From XYD12-FULL-36-8 sp964391015 (lineage in GTDB: Bacteria > Bacteroidota > Ignavibacteria > Ignavibacteriales > Ignavibacteriaceae), in NCBI GenBank assembly GCA_964391015.1, contig CAYMKU010000007.1, positions 51,307 to 115,306 of the forward strand: a stretch of DNA of 64,000 nucleotides, in the 5' to 3' direction. The notes beneath the pieces were generated by a model, which worked only from the letters and a program-made list of their open reading frames with translations, was not told the DNA's origin and searched no databases. Both the position numbers and the translations under genes were made by a program. This document shows positions 26,241 through 35,502 of the stretch, one piece after another (within the stretch, counting starts at the first letter, position 1; every line of letters starts with the position of its first letter).

Positions 26241-28682
26241 ATGAAAAAGCTAATAAACATTTTTCTTTCTATATTTATTATAAATACCTTAAACAGCCAA
26301 ACTATAGATTTATCAATCATTCCAACTCCCAAACTAGTAAAATCACTCAACGGCGACTTTCAACTGAAAGATAATCTGGGCATTTCAGTTCCCACTTCAA
26401 CCAAAAATCTCGCTCACACAATTGAACTTATACAAAAAACCCTAAAAGAGTTCCACAAAATCTCTTCATCATTAAAAAACAATGGTGACATTGAGATAAG
26501 TTACATCGAGAAAGACGAACCAGATCATATAATTTGTAATCTGGGTGATGAGGGCTACGTGTTGACCATATTAAAAAACAAGATTGAACTTAAAGCTAAA
26601 ACCCCAAAGGGGATCTACTATGCAGCCACAAGCTTAATTCAACTGCTTGAGAAAGCAGATAGCAAACTACCATGCATGGAAATAATTGATTGGCCTGATA
26701 TGAAAATTAGAGGAGTTTCTGATGATATTAGCCGTGGTCAAGTCTCTAATATGGAAAACTTCAAGAAAATTATCTCACATATCTCAAGATACAAAATGAA
26801 CACTTACATGCCTTATTTAGAAGATATGCTGGTGTTTGAAAAATATCCGACAATTGGTAAAGATCGTGGAGCATTGACAAAAGATGAAGTCAAAGAAATT
26901 GTAGAATTTGCTAAGAAAAATTTTGTCAAAGTAATTCCGATTTTTCAAACTCTTGGTCATTACGAAAATATTTTATCGCAGGATGAGTTTGTAAAATATG
27001 CAGAATTTCCTGGTGCTGCTTCGCTAAATGTATCAAATGACTCAACTTACATCTTCCTCGAAGATTTACTGAAAGAAGTTTTTGAACTCTTCCCGTCTGA
27101 ATACTTTCATATGGGCGCTGATGAAAGTTACGATGTTGGATTGGGTGAAAGTAAAAAATTAGTAAATGAAACAAACATTGCGGTTGTTCATGCAAATCAT
27201 TACAAAAAAGTCTATGAGATATGTAAGAAGTATGGCAAAAAGGTAATGATGTACGGCGATATATTACTCGACCATCCCGAAATTCTATCTTTAATTCCAA
27301 AGGATATAACCATAGTTGATTGGCATTATCGCGCCGAAGAAAATTATCCTTCAACTAAATTACTGCATGATGCAGGTTTCGAATATATTGTTTCACCCTC
27401 GGCATGGAATTTTGTATCAACCTTTCCTGCAAATATTAATTCGTTGCCCAATATAAAATATATTGTCAAGTCCGGTTTGAATTATGAATCGCTCGGCATG
27501 ATAAATTCAAATTGGGGAGATTACGGCGCAGAAACTTTTAAAGAATTTGTACTCTATAATTATGCTTGGTCCGCTCAATGTTCATGGGATTACAGTCAAA
27601 GTAATTTAGCCAAATTCAACCATGATTACTTTTATGATTTTTTTGGAATTGATGATGAAAGATTGCCAAATTTTTATACGACATTGAGTAATCCGCTCAA
27701 TCAAATTTTGTGGAATGATGTTTGGAGGCATCCTTTATTGAATTTCAAAGATCCCCCCTGGTGGGAACCAAAAATTTCCAAGACCGCACGAATTAGTTGG
27801 AATGATTTAACTCTACCGCAGCTAAAAAACGATGTTAAAAAATTAAAATCTAGCGTAAAGAAAAATGCTGACCACCTTGAACTGCTTGATTTTATTTTGC
27901 GATTAAATGATTGGTACAAGCAAAAGTTAGAAACACAAATTACTCTTAATAATTTGATTAGAGAGAAATCACCCATAAACATGAATGATTTTTTAGATAA
28001 GATTGATAATAATATTGGTTTACTAAAATCTCTGAAACAGGAATTTCAAAAACTCTGGTTAAAATATTACAAAGAATCTAATCTGAATATGATCGAAGAT
28101 AAGTTTGATAGATTAATTTCATACTTTACAGAAATTAAAGAAAATCTCCTCTCACAAAATATTTTTAACTTTAACCCATTACTGGATAGTAAATGGCTGT
28201 ATTTAAAAAATGAAGACTCCTCATATGCATCTAATGCTGAATTTACAACATCATTCGAATTGGATACCTACCCCGATGAGGCATATCTGCAATTACTTGG
28301 AGATACATATGTAAAACTTTTCATCAATGGAAAATACGTAGATAAAGTTTATTCAAAACGTAGTCTCTCACTTTTGGTTGATTATAAAAGAATTAAATTT
28401 ATTGATATCAAACCGTTTTTAATCAGCGGGAAAAATTCTATCAATATCATCGCAGAAAGTTATAACCTAAGAAATGGTGCTGGATTCAATTTGATCGGAA
28501 ATATTACCTGGGGGAGTCAAGAAATTAAAATAAAAAGCGACGATTCAAAATTCTCCGATATCAAGTGGCTCGGACGAATGATAGGCGGTGATTCATGGAG
28601 AGAACCTCTATCAAAAACTTATCCGTTTGAGATAGTTGCACCAAATTTCAAAACGAAAAGAACAAGCTGGATAGAAAGATAA
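26241..28682 (+). CDS. Secreted GH20 beta-N-acetylhexosaminidase
   Basis: The ATG at 26241, seven bases after AGGA, gives about 813 residues with a signal peptide (KKLINIFLSIFIINTLNS). The GH20 family is shown by an N-terminal helper domain (about 25-150) and a catalytic barrel beginning DWPDMKIRGV. The adjacent catalytic Asp294-Glu295 pair lies in HMGADESYD; the Asp stabilises the substrate N-acetyl group and the Glu is the acid/base. The C-terminal third (about 560-813) is extra, ending in a galactose-binding-like beta domain. It should remove terminal GlcNAc or GalNAc from chitin or glycoprotein chains outside the cytoplasm. An upstream TTG at 26235 is rejected because it is only a base from the ribosome site. 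Confidence 0.92.
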   Translation: MKKLINIFLSIFIINTLNSQTIDLSIIPTPKLVKSLNGDFQLKDNLGISVPTSTKNLAHTIELIQKTLKEFHKISSSLKNNGDIEISYIEKDEPDHIICNLGDEGYVLTILKNKIELKAKTPKGIYYAATSLIQLLEKADSKLPCMEIIDWPDMKIRGVSDDISRGQVSNMENFKKIISHISRYKMNTYMPYLEDMLVFEKYPTIGKDRGALTKDEVKEIVEFAKKNFVKVIPIFQTLGHYENILSQDEFVKYAEFPGAASLNVSNDSTYIFLEDLLKEVFELFPSEYFHMGADESYDVGLGESKKLVNETNIAVVHANHYKKVYEICKKYGKKVMMYGDILLDHPEILSLIPKDITIVDWHYRAEENYPSTKLLHDAGFEYIVSPSAWNFVSTFPANINSLPNIKYIVKSGLNYESLGMINSNWGDYGAETFKEFVLYNYAWSAQCSWDYSQSNLAKFNHDYFYDFFGIDDERLPNFYTTLSNPLNQILWNDVWRHPLLNFKDPPWWEPKISKTARISWNDLTLPQLKNDVKKLKSSVKKNADHLELLDFILRLNDWYKQKLETQITLNNLIREKSPINMNDFLDKIDNNIGLLKSLKQEFQKLWLKYYKESNLNMIEDKFDRLISYFTEIKENLLSQNIFNFNPLLDSKWLYLKNEDSSYASNAEFTTSFELDTYPDEAYLQLLGDTYVKLFINGKYVDKVYSKRSLSLLVDYKRIKFIDIKPFLISGKNSINIIAESYNLRNGAGFNLIGNITWGSQEIKIKSDDSKFSDIKWLGRMIGGDSWREPLSKTYPFEIVAPNFKTKRTSWIER

Positions 28683-28729
28683 AATTATAAACCACTATAA
28701 CATTTTTCGCATAACTTTAAGGGTAATTA

Positions 28730-29506
28730 ATGACAAGTCTTAAGAACAAAATAGTTTTTATAACAGGAACAACATCTGGAATTGGCAAATCTTGTGCAGA
28801 GGCATTTGCTAGTAAAGGAGCAAATTTAATTTTATGTGCAAGGAGAAGAGACAAATTGATCGATTTGAAAAAGGAATTAGTTAAAAAATATAATGTGAAG
28901 GTGTTCGATTTACAGTTAGACGTCAGAAAATTACATGATGTTAAAAAGACTATCAGTTCATTACCAGAGCAATGGAAAGCAATTGATATTTTGGTTAATA
29001 ACGCTGGACTTGCACGCGGGTTGAATAAAATTTATGAAGGAAATAATAATCATTGGGAAGAAATGATTGATACAAATATCAAGGGGCTTCTGTACGTTAC
29101 AAGAACAGTTCTACCGATAATGGTTAAAAGAAAAGGCGGACATGTGATAAATATTGGTTCAACTGCCGGACATGAGGTATATCCGATGGGAAATGTATAT
29201 TGTGCGACAAAATTTGCCGTGAAAGCTTTAACTCAATCAACTCGTATTGATGTCTTAGATAAAAATATCAAAGTAACCTCCGTTGATCCTGGAATGGTAC
29301 TAACTGAATTTGCAAAAGTTAGATTTGATGGTAATGAAAATCGTGCTAATAAAGTTTATGAGGGTGTTACGCCACTATCACCTACCGACGTGGCTGACGC
29401 TGTAATCTTTGCAGCAACTCGTTCAAAAAACGTAAATATAAATCAGATTGTTCTCACGCCCCTTTGTCAGGCATCGCCTACACAAATTATTAGAAATTCA
29501 ATTTGA
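28730..29506 (+). CDS. Short-chain dehydrogenase/reductase (YdfG-like)
   Basis: The 258-residue protein is a classical SDR: cofactor-binding TGTTSGIGKS near residue 13, the NNAG motif near 90, catalytic Ser in INIGSTAGHE, and YCATKFAVKAL with the Tyr-X3-Lys pair. The C-terminal sequence KVTSVDPGMVLTEF fits YdfG-type NADP-dependent 3-hydroxy-acid/serine dehydrogenases. The substrate is uncertain. It ends nine bases into the convergent gene on the other strand. Confidence 0.92.
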   Translation: MTSLKNKIVFITGTTSGIGKSCAEAFASKGANLILCARRRDKLIDLKKELVKKYNVKVFDLQLDVRKLHDVKKTISSLPEQWKAIDILVNNAGLARGLNKIYEGNNNHWEEMIDTNIKGLLYVTRTVLPIMVKRKGGHVINIGSTAGHEVYPMGNVYCATKFAVKALTQSTRIDVLDKNIKVTSVDPGMVLTEFAKVRFDGNENRANKVYEGVTPLSPTDVADAVIFAATRSKNVNINQIVLTPLCQASPTQIIRNSI

Positions 29507-30127
29507 AAGATTATATTTGTAGAAAAGACTGACATCTCCGGCTCCTTCTCTTATCACTTCAGGAGATTCACCACTCAGATCCACAATGCTTGACGGTTTC
29601 CCTCCTATTCCTCCTTGGGATAGCATAAGATCAATCTGATTATCGAAAATGTTTTTTATATCAAGTGGATCTACAATCAAAACCCCCTTTCGATTCGTTG
29701 TGCTGGTACTAATTATTGGATTTCCTAGCTCAGCAACAAGCTTTAAGGTTACCACATGTTTTGGGATGCGAATACCAACTGTTTTTCTTTTAGTCCAAAG
29801 TTTTTTAGGTACTTGTTTAGCAGCAGGTAAAATAAAAGTATAAGGTCCTGGCAATAAATGTTTCATAGTCCGATAAGCATAGTCAGACACTTTTGCGTAT
29901 TTGGCTATATCTTTTAAATCTGAGCAAACAAAGCTGAAAAGTTTTGTAATTCCATCATTTTTAATAGAGAAAATTCGATCCAAGGCACTTTTATTAAATA
30001 TATCACAGCCGATTCCGTAAACTGTATCCGTAGGATAAATAATTACCCCACCTTCTCGCAAAATATTTACGGCTTTATTTATGTATCTAAGTTGGGGATT
30101 ATCAGGATGTAACTCATAATACTCCAT
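29498..30127 (-). CDS. Sua5/YciO/YrdC family protein, YciO type
   Basis: The 209-residue protein has the YrdC fold. It opens with YELHPDNPQLRYINKAV and continues with TPG-like LPGPYTFILPAAKQVPKKL, GIRIPKHVV, ISTSTTNRKG, and SSIVDLSGESPEVIREGAGDV. These segments align with E. coli YciO rather than with TsaC/Sua5. True TsaC/Sua5 makes threonylcarbamoyl-AMP for tRNA t6A; YciO does so poorly at best. In this window it is the only YrdC protein, so whether it supplies t6A cannot be told. Annotating it as tsaC is not justified by sequence alone. Confidence 0.88.
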   Translation of the reverse strand: MEYYELHPDNPQLRYINKAVNILREGGVIIYPTDTVYGIGCDIFNKSALDRIFSIKNDGITKLFSFVCSDLKDIAKYAKVSDYAYRTMKHLLPGPYTFILPAAKQVPKKLWTKRKTVGIRIPKHVVTLKLVAELGNPIISTSTTNRKGVLIVDPLDIKNIFDNQIDLMLSQGGIGGKPSSIVDLSGESPEVIREGAGDVSLFYKYNLSN

Positions 30128-30334
30128 AAAAACACTCCTTTATAATTAACAACATAATAAACAACAATTATTTAAATTACTCTGAAATTAAATACTAAAA
30201 AAAGCATATAATTTCAACGATAATAAGCTCTTTCGAGAGAAATTTCTTTTAAGGAGTAAAATTTATTTCTTCCTTTTTAGGAATAAATTGGTATATTTAC
30301 ACCTCATTTTTGAATAAAATTTTTTGGAGAAATA

Positions 30335-30574
30335 ATGGCTAGAGTATGTCAATTAACAGGTAAGAAACCTGCTTATGGGAATAATGTATCTCATGCTCAC
30401 AATAGAACAAAAAGAAGATTTTTACCTAACTTACAGAAAAAACGAATTTGGGTTCAGGAATTAAATAGGTTTGTTACTCTTCAGCTTTCAACTGAAGCCA
30501 TAAAGAATATTGCAAAAAATGGTACTTCCGAAATTGCAAAGCTTGTCAATACTAAAAGCGTTAGAGCTAGATAA
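30335..30574 (+). CDS. rpmB: 50S ribosomal protein L28
   Basis: A 79-residue basic protein starting ARVCQLTGKKPAYGNNVSHA and NRTKRRFLPNL, the standard bL28 pattern. It lacks the zinc-binding Cys pairs of the C-plus form (there is one Cys only). GGAG sits six bases before the ATG. L28 is usually next to L33 (rpmG), which is absent here. Confidence 0.96.
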   Translation: MARVCQLTGKKPAYGNNVSHAHNRTKRRFLPNLQKKRIWVQELNRFVTLQLSTEAIKNIAKNGTSEIAKLVNTKSVRAR

Positions 30575-30593
30575 AACTTTGATGGATTTAAAA

Positions 30594-30626
30594 CAAAAAA
30601 AGGAAAGCAATGCTTTCCTTTTTTTA
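30594..30626. terminator. Bidirectional intrinsic terminator between rpmB and rplI
   Basis: The arms GGAAAGC and GCTTTCC around an AAT loop (30602-30618) have an A-run before and a T-run after, so the hairpin ends transcription on both strands. It serves rpmB (plus) and the prs-rplI operon (minus). Confidence 0.92.
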
Positions 30627-30643
30627 TTTATTGTTTCTTAAAC

Positions 30644-31087
30644 TTATTCTCTAACAACCCAAACTTTAATTTTAGCATTAACCTTTGAGTGAAGCTTAAC
30701 ATTAACACCATAAATACCTAACGATTTAATAGGTTCCTCTATCTCTATTTTCCTTTTATCAATCTCATATCCCTTCTCTGTTAATGCATCAACAATCATT
30801 TGATTTGTTACAGTGCCAAAAATCTTGTCTTCTTCCCCAACTTGAACAGGAATGGTAATCGAAACTTTCTCAAGTTCATTTGCCAATTTTTCGGATTTAA
30901 TTAATTCCTGTTGTTCTTTTTTCACATGAATTTTCTTCTCTTCTTCGAGTGCTTTTAAATTACCTTTTAAAGCCGTATAAGCAATCTTTCGAGGAAGTAA
31001 AAAATTATGAGCAAACCCCGGTTTTACCTCAACAACATCGCCTATTTTTCCGAGAGACTCATAATCTTTTCTTAATATTACCTTCAT
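30644..31087 (-). CDS. rplI: 50S ribosomal protein L9
   Basis: The 147-residue protein begins MKVILRKDYESLGKIGDVVEVKPGFAHNFLLPR, the bL9 N-domain that binds 23S rRNA. A charged connecting helix (about 45-80) and the C-domain (about 85-147) follow. It closes the prs operon on the minus strand and is followed by the shared terminator. Confidence 0.97.
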   Translation of the reverse strand: MKVILRKDYESLGKIGDVVEVKPGFAHNFLLPRKIAYTALKGNLKALEEEKKIHVKKEQQELIKSEKLANELEKVSITIPVQVGEEDKIFGTVTNQMIVDALTEKGYEIDKRKIEIEEPIKSLGIYGVNVKLHSKVNAKIKVWVVRE

Positions 31088-31105
31088 TTTCTTTCCTTCT
31101 ATATT

Positions 31106-31336
31106 TTATCTTGCACTTTCAGAAACATAAGGCAGAAGAGCCATATGTCTTGCACGTTTTATTGCCAAGCTTAATTGTCTCTGATACTTTGACGAAGTTC
31201 CAGTTATTCTTTTAGGAATAATCTTACCTTGCTCAGAAATATATCTCTGGAGGAGTTTAACATCCTTAAAGTCTATGTACTTAATATTATTTTGAGTGAA
31301 CCTACAAAATTTTTTTGTTTTAATTTCTCTTTTCAT
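31106..31336 (-). CDS. rpsR: 30S ribosomal protein S18
   Basis: A 76-residue protein with the bS18 core KKFCRFTQNNIKYIDFKD, ISEQGKIIPKRITGTS and KYQRQLSLAIKRARHMALLP. It lies between ssb and rplI in the classic rpsF-ssb-rpsR-rplI order. Confidence 0.97.
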   Translation of the reverse strand: MKREIKTKKFCRFTQNNIKYIDFKDVKLLQRYISEQGKIIPKRITGTSSKYQRQLSLAIKRARHMALLPYVSESAR

Positions 31337-31353
31337 CCGATTACCGCTAATTA

Positions 31354-31836
31354 TTATTTAATAAGGTTTGATTCTTCATTGGATAAAAATTTATCAAATG
31401 AATCGTTTTTATAGTGAGAGTTTTCATCATCAGCGAAAACATTTGTTTCATCTGCTTCAACCACGTGACCATTATCATCTTCCGCTTTTAATTTTTTATT
31501 TAAAAATTGAATTCTACGTGCTTTGATTTCAACAATACTTCTATTGTGTCCTTCATCAGATTTCCAACTCCTACTCTGAAGTTCTCCATCAACCAAAACA
31601 GCTGAACCCTTTTTCAATCTTTCGCGGCAGCTTTCAGCCAATTTATTCCAAGCAACCACCCCCACATAACAGACATCCTCTTGCCATTGGTTTAAGCTAT
31701 CTTTGTATTTTCTATTTGACGCTATTGAAAAATTTGCCACCGGTGTATTGTTGGTAGTTTGTCTAAAAATCGGATCTTTAGTCAGGTTTCCAGCAATAAT
31801 TACATAATTAATTTCGGGCATTCTCAAGTCAGCCAT
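31354..31836 (-). CDS. ssb: Single-stranded DNA-binding protein
   Basis: This 160-residue protein has the OB-fold of SSB: INYVIIAGNLTKDPIFR, VANFSIASNRKYK, VVAWNKLAESC and VLVDGELQSRSW. The tail (about 115-160) is acidic and low-complexity, as in SSB, but ends NEESNLIK without the usual DDDIPF tip that recruits partner proteins. A strong ribosome site (GGAGG) sits before the ATG at 31836. It coats single-stranded DNA in replication and repair. Confidence 0.95.
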   Translation of the reverse strand: MADLRMPEINYVIIAGNLTKDPIFRQTTNNTPVANFSIASNRKYKDSLNQWQEDVCYVGVVAWNKLAESCRERLKKGSAVLVDGELQSRSWKSDEGHNRSIVEIKARRIQFLNKKLKAEDDNGHVVEADETNVFADDENSHYKNDSFDKFLSNEESNLIK

Positions 31837-31885
31837 TTTTTATTCCTCCATGCTTAATCACAAATTTTATTGATACAATTAATAA

Positions 31886-32287
31886 TTATTCATCGTCGGA
31901 TTCGGTTGTCTTTACTGGAACTTCCGTCCCATCTACAACCGGATCTAATTGTTGAATAGGAGCAACTTTATTTTTCTCAATTTGTTCTAATGCAATTGCA
32001 TCTAATTTTATATTTAAAAACCTTAGAATGTGATCATCTAGAGAGTAAAATCTTTCTAACTTGGAAATAATAGTGGTAGGTGCATCGAACCTAAATATTG
32101 CATAATATCCAATTTTACTTTTATTTACCATGTATGCTAAACGTTTCCTTCCCCAATTTTCAATTTCCCTCATCTCACCACCGTTAGCAAAAATCGTTTC
32201 TTTTATTTTTGATATTATGCCCTCAATCTGAGGATCATCAAGAGAGGCATTTATTAATACGGCACTCTCGTAAGTCTGATTTTTCAT
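31886..32287 (-). CDS. rpsF: 30S ribosomal protein S6
   Basis: A 133-residue bS6 with the core YESAVLINASL, IENWGRKRLAYMVNKSKIGYYAIFRFDA and a long acidic C-terminal tail (VDGTEVPVKTTESDDE). Bacterial S6 tails are often extended with Glu residues. Confidence 0.96.
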   Translation of the reverse strand: MKNQTYESAVLINASLDDPQIEGIISKIKETIFANGGEMREIENWGRKRLAYMVNKSKIGYYAIFRFDAPTTIISKLERFYSLDDHILRFLNIKLDAIALEQIEKNKVAPIQQLDPVVDGTEVPVKTTESDDE

Positions 32288-32402
32288 TTTTTCCCTTCGG
32301 ATATTAAAGCCCTATTCTAGGGCAGGGTTAAACATGTTGAATTTAAAGCGTTTAAATTTATTTAATTAAAGGTGCAATTACAAACAAAATCTTATTTAAA
32401 TA

Positions 32403-32984
32403 TCAATCAATTAATTTGGATAGCCTGCTATTAGCATCAAGTAATTGCTTTTCTCCCCCAACAATGAAAGATTCAACTAATGTTGTACAATTCAGGAACA
32501 CATTTTTCAATAGTAGCTCCTCCTCGGTACTAAAATCTGAAAGGACGTATTCTACCAGATTTTCCCGTGAAAATTCCTTATTTCCAACTCCAATTCGAAT
32601 TCTTAAAAAATTTTCTGACAACAAATAATATATAATGGAATCAATCCCCTTATGACCGCCATCTCCACCTGCCGGCTTTACTTTTAAAGTCCCTGTCTCT
32701 AAATAAACATCATCATGAACAACAAGTAGATCTTCTAGGGAAGCACTATAATGTGAGATCGCTTGTATTGCAGAAAATCCACTGTTATTAACATAGTTTG
32801 AAGGTTTAATTAAACTGAAATAGTGCTCCCCAAGCTTATATTCAGCAACGTAATAATCATTTCTTGAGGGAATAAAAGAAAGCGAATATTTATTTGCTAA
32901 GTAATCAAGAAGCATAAATCCAACATTATGCCTATTCTTCCTATAGCGCTCACCTGGATTACCAACACCTAAAACTAACCGCAC
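32403..32984 (-). CDS. pth: Peptidyl-tRNA hydrolase
   Basis: The 193-residue enzyme has the Pth signature: LVLGVGNPGERYRKNRHNVGF with the catalytic His in NVGF context, LLVVHDDVYLETGTLKVK, and GGHKGIDSI. It recycles tRNA from prematurely released peptidyl-tRNA. It starts seven bases after the rplY stop. Confidence 0.96.
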   Translation of the reverse strand: MRLVLGVGNPGERYRKNRHNVGFMLLDYLANKYSLSFIPSRNDYYVAEYKLGEHYFSLIKPSNYVNNSGFSAIQAISHYSASLEDLLVVHDDVYLETGTLKVKPAGGDGGHKGIDSIIYYLLSENFLRIRIGVGNKEFSRENLVEYVLSDFSTEEELLLKNVFLNCTTLVESFIVGGEKQLLDANSRLSKLID

Positions 32985-32990
32985 TTAAAA

Positions 32991-33641
32991 TTATTCTTTT
33001 TCTTCCTCTTCCTCAGCAGTTTTACCCTTACCAATGACTTCTGGTTCAGTAGGCGCCTCTGCTACAGCTTCACCTGCCACAGGCTCCTTCTCCACTTTTG
33101 GATGAACAACAGCCACAACTACTGTTTCTGGTGGGGTTAATATTGTGACGTTTTCAAATGATAGAGCGCTAGGGTGAATTGATTCACCTAGCCTTAGGTC
33201 TGTAATATCAATTGTTAAAAACTGAGGAATGTCTTTTGGATAACATTCAATTTCCAACTTGTGTAAAACTTGCTGAACAATACCGCCTTCTTTAATACCA
33301 ATTGCTGTTCCATGATATTGAATAGGAACTTCTAATTGAAATTTTTCTCCTTCAATTAATCCAAGTAAATCAAAGTGCACTATTGATTCAGTTACAGGAT
33401 CAAATTGAATATCCTTAACTACACAATCATAGTTTTTATCATTTTCAACTTCGAGGGAAATTAGATGGGTCTTCGCAGTAAAAACAAATGGTTTAATAGC
33501 TTTCTCAGAAACCTCAATCGGAATAGGTTTATTGACACGTGAATAAAAAATTCCAGGAACTTTTCCATTTTTTCGAAGAATACTTCTCGAAGACTTAGTT
33601 ATCTCTTTTCTAATGTTTGCTTTAAGTGCTTTTTTCTCCAT
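32991..33641 (-). CDS. rplY: 50S ribosomal protein L25 / general stress protein Ctc
   Basis: A 216-residue bL25 of the Ctc long form: an N-terminal 5S-rRNA-binding domain (IRKEITKSSRSILRKNGKVPGIFYS) and a C-terminal beta domain (about 95-185), followed by a low-complexity acidic tail ending EEEEEKE. It sits in the order prs-rplY-pth, as in many bacteria. Confidence 0.95.
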   Translation of the reverse strand: MEKKALKANIRKEITKSSRSILRKNGKVPGIFYSRVNKPIPIEVSEKAIKPFVFTAKTHLISLEVENDKNYDCVVKDIQFDPVTESIVHFDLLGLIEGEKFQLEVPIQYHGTAIGIKEGGIVQQVLHKLEIECYPKDIPQFLTIDITDLRLGESIHPSALSFENVTILTPPETVVVAVVHPKVEKEPVAGEAVAEAPTEPEVIGKGKTAEEEEEKE

Positions 33642-33660
33642 TATTGCTCCAATTTTAAAA

Positions 33661-34608
33661 TTATCCTTTATCTACATCGAATAGCGAACTGATGGATTCG
33701 TTATCATGAGTTCTTATTAATGCTTCCGCAAAAATTTCGGCTGCTGAAATCACAGAGATTTTTTCCAGGTTATTATTGTACTTAAAATTTATTGTATCCG
33801 AAACTAATAAGCTAGTTATCTGAGAATTATTAATTCTTTCTATTGCCGGACCTGAAAATAAAGGGTGCGTTACAGCTCCATAAATATTTAGTGCCCCTTC
33901 TTTTTTTAGTGCTTCAATTGCTCCAACAAAAGTACCTGCGGTATCAATTAAGTCATCAACAATAAGCACATCTTTGTTTTTTACACTTCCAATTAAATGA
34001 ACAACTTCAGCAAAATTTTGCTTGGGTCTTCGCTTGTCAATAACTACCAAACTCGCATTCAACCGTTTTGCATATGATCTTGCTATCTTGATACCGCCAA
34101 CATCAGGTGAAACAACAACTAAATTATCCTTGATGTTGTTAAAAAGACCACTAAATATTGACGAACCATATAAGTGGTCAAAGGGAATATCAAAGAATCC
34201 TTGAATTTGCGCTGCGTGTAAATCCATTGTAATTACACGGTCAGCACCTGCAATTGTTATTAAGTTTGCAACAAGTTTTGCAGTAATAGAAACCCTTGGT
34301 TGATCTTTTCTGTCTTGCCTTGAATAACCAAAGTAAGGAATTACAGCAGTAATTCTTTGTGCCGAAGCTCTTTTTGCAGCATCAACCATGATTAATAGTT
34401 CTAACAAATTTTCCGCAGGCGGATTTGTTGATTGAACTATAAAAATATCCGAACCACGAATATTTTCAAGGTACTTAACCCAAATTTCGCCGTCACTAAA
34501 TCTTTTTAATTCTACTAAACCTAATGGCTTGTTTAGCTTCTGCGCAATTTTTTCAGCAAGGGGAAGATTCGAGCTACCTGAAAAAATTTTAAAGTTTTCG
34601 GCGACCAT
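33661..34608 (-). CDS. prs: Ribose-phosphate pyrophosphokinase
   Basis: The 315-residue PRPP synthetase has GDIFIVQSTNPPAENLLEL-type residues, the PRPP-binding loop DVLIVDDLIDTAGT, and the metal/catalytic region DRVITMDLHAAQIQGFF with VSPDVGGIKIARSYAK. It makes PRPP for nucleotides, His and Trp, and heads the operon. An excellent promoter is found 43 bases upstream. Confidence 0.97.
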   Translation of the reverse strand: MVAENFKIFSGSSNLPLAEKIAQKLNKPLGLVELKRFSDGEIWVKYLENIRGSDIFIVQSTNPPAENLLELLIMVDAAKRASAQRITAVIPYFGYSRQDRKDQPRVSITAKLVANLITIAGADRVITMDLHAAQIQGFFDIPFDHLYGSSIFSGLFNNIKDNLVVVSPDVGGIKIARSYAKRLNASLVVIDKRRPKQNFAEVVHLIGSVKNKDVLIVDDLIDTAGTFVGAIEALKKEGALNIYGAVTHPLFSGPAIERINNSQITSLLVSDTINFKYNNNLEKISVISAAEIFAEALIRTHDNESISSLFDVDKG

Positions 34609-34650
34609 TTTTAAGGTTATGTGCTTATATTTTTACAGAAAAGAGTTTCA

Positions 34651-34679
34651 AATATATGTAATTCAACCTGGTATGTCAA
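34651..34679 (-). promoter_or_regulatory. Promoter of the prs-rplI operon
   Basis: On the minus strand a TTGACA -35 box (34674-34679) is followed by exactly 17 bases and a TATATT -10 box (34651-34656). The -10 continues as TATATTTG, which also fits the Bacteroidetes-type TAnnTTTG. Transcription should begin near 34644, leaving about 35 bases of leader before prs. Confidence 0.75.
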
Positions 34680-34719
34680 TAAAACAGAATGTTAAATATC
34701 AGTGAAAAATAGATAGAAT

Positions 34720-35394
34720 TTAGTCTTTTTTTCTTCTAAATAAGAAAATTATTACAACAAGCAGAACGATACCAGAAAGAACATAAATCCAATATGGAGT
34801 TTGTTTTAATTTGAAGGGCTTAAATGTAACAAGGATAGTTTTGCCGCTTCCAATGTCATCAAGCGTATAATTCCAAATTAAAGTTCGTCCTTCCTTATCC
34901 TGAGCATTGTGAGTTATTATCTCTCCACCAAAAGTATATTTATATTGTATATTGAAATCGCTTCGATTAACTCCAAAACCGGTCGCAACTGGAGGAATAA
35001 ATTGAGAAAAAATTTTCTGCCCAGCAGCTCCATCTTTCAGCGAAAATCTGTATTCTTTAAAAGACTTATGGTTATTAAGTGAGTCAATACTTGTAAAACT
35101 TAAATCTATAATAGAATGCATCGTGCTATCGGTCGAGTCGGTGTAAACTTCTACATCTTCAATAATATTATAAGGGGATTGGAACGCATTTCTCAGTGAA
35201 TCCGAGTTGAATAATCCAAATTTCTCAACTATTGCAGAATTTTCATTTCTTATTGACTTCATCCAATAACTGATTCTCATTACTCCAGAACCATCAGCAT
35301 AAAGGTTTACATCTTGAATATAGTTCAAACAACCAATTACCAAAAATGGAATCAATAAAAGAACAATATACTTTAATTTTAAAATACTACTCAT
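34720..35394 (-). CDS. Lipoprotein with C-terminal transmembrane helix, unknown function
   Basis: The 224-residue protein has a lipoprotein signal (LLLIPFLVIGCLN) and a C-terminal helix (IYVLSGIVLLVVIIFLFRRKK). The middle is beta-rich with VNLYADGSGVMRISYW near the mature N-terminus, a pattern seen in LppM/DUF3153-like mycobacterial and Bacteroidetes lipoproteins, but I am not sure of the family. It is not part of the prs operon, being 110 bases upstream of it. Confidence 0.7.
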   Translation of the reverse strand: MSSILKLKYIVLLLIPFLVIGCLNYIQDVNLYADGSGVMRISYWMKSIRNENSAIVEKFGLFNSDSLRNAFQSPYNIIEDVEVYTDSTDSTMHSIIDLSFTSIDSLNNHKSFKEYRFSLKDGAAGQKIFSQFIPPVATGFGVNRSDFNIQYKYTFGGEIITHNAQDKEGRTLIWNYTLDDIGSGKTILVTFKPFKLKQTPYWIYVLSGIVLLVVIIFLFRRKKD

Positions 35395-35502
35395 TTATAA
35401 TTTCTGTGGGTGATTTTATGATACAAATTTAACAATTTTAATTTATAGAATTATTTCCTTTTTTTCATTAAGTTTCGCACTAAATTTTCAAGGAATTTAT
35501 TC

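Noticed and set aside
26926..27354. A 142-codon minus-strand frame inside the GH20 gene
   Set aside because: It is antisense to the catalytic domain and has low-complexity His/Leu composition; no family features.
29498..30127. Assignment as tsaC
   Set aside because: The match is to YciO; the t6A function is not shown by sequence, so no tsaC symbol was given.
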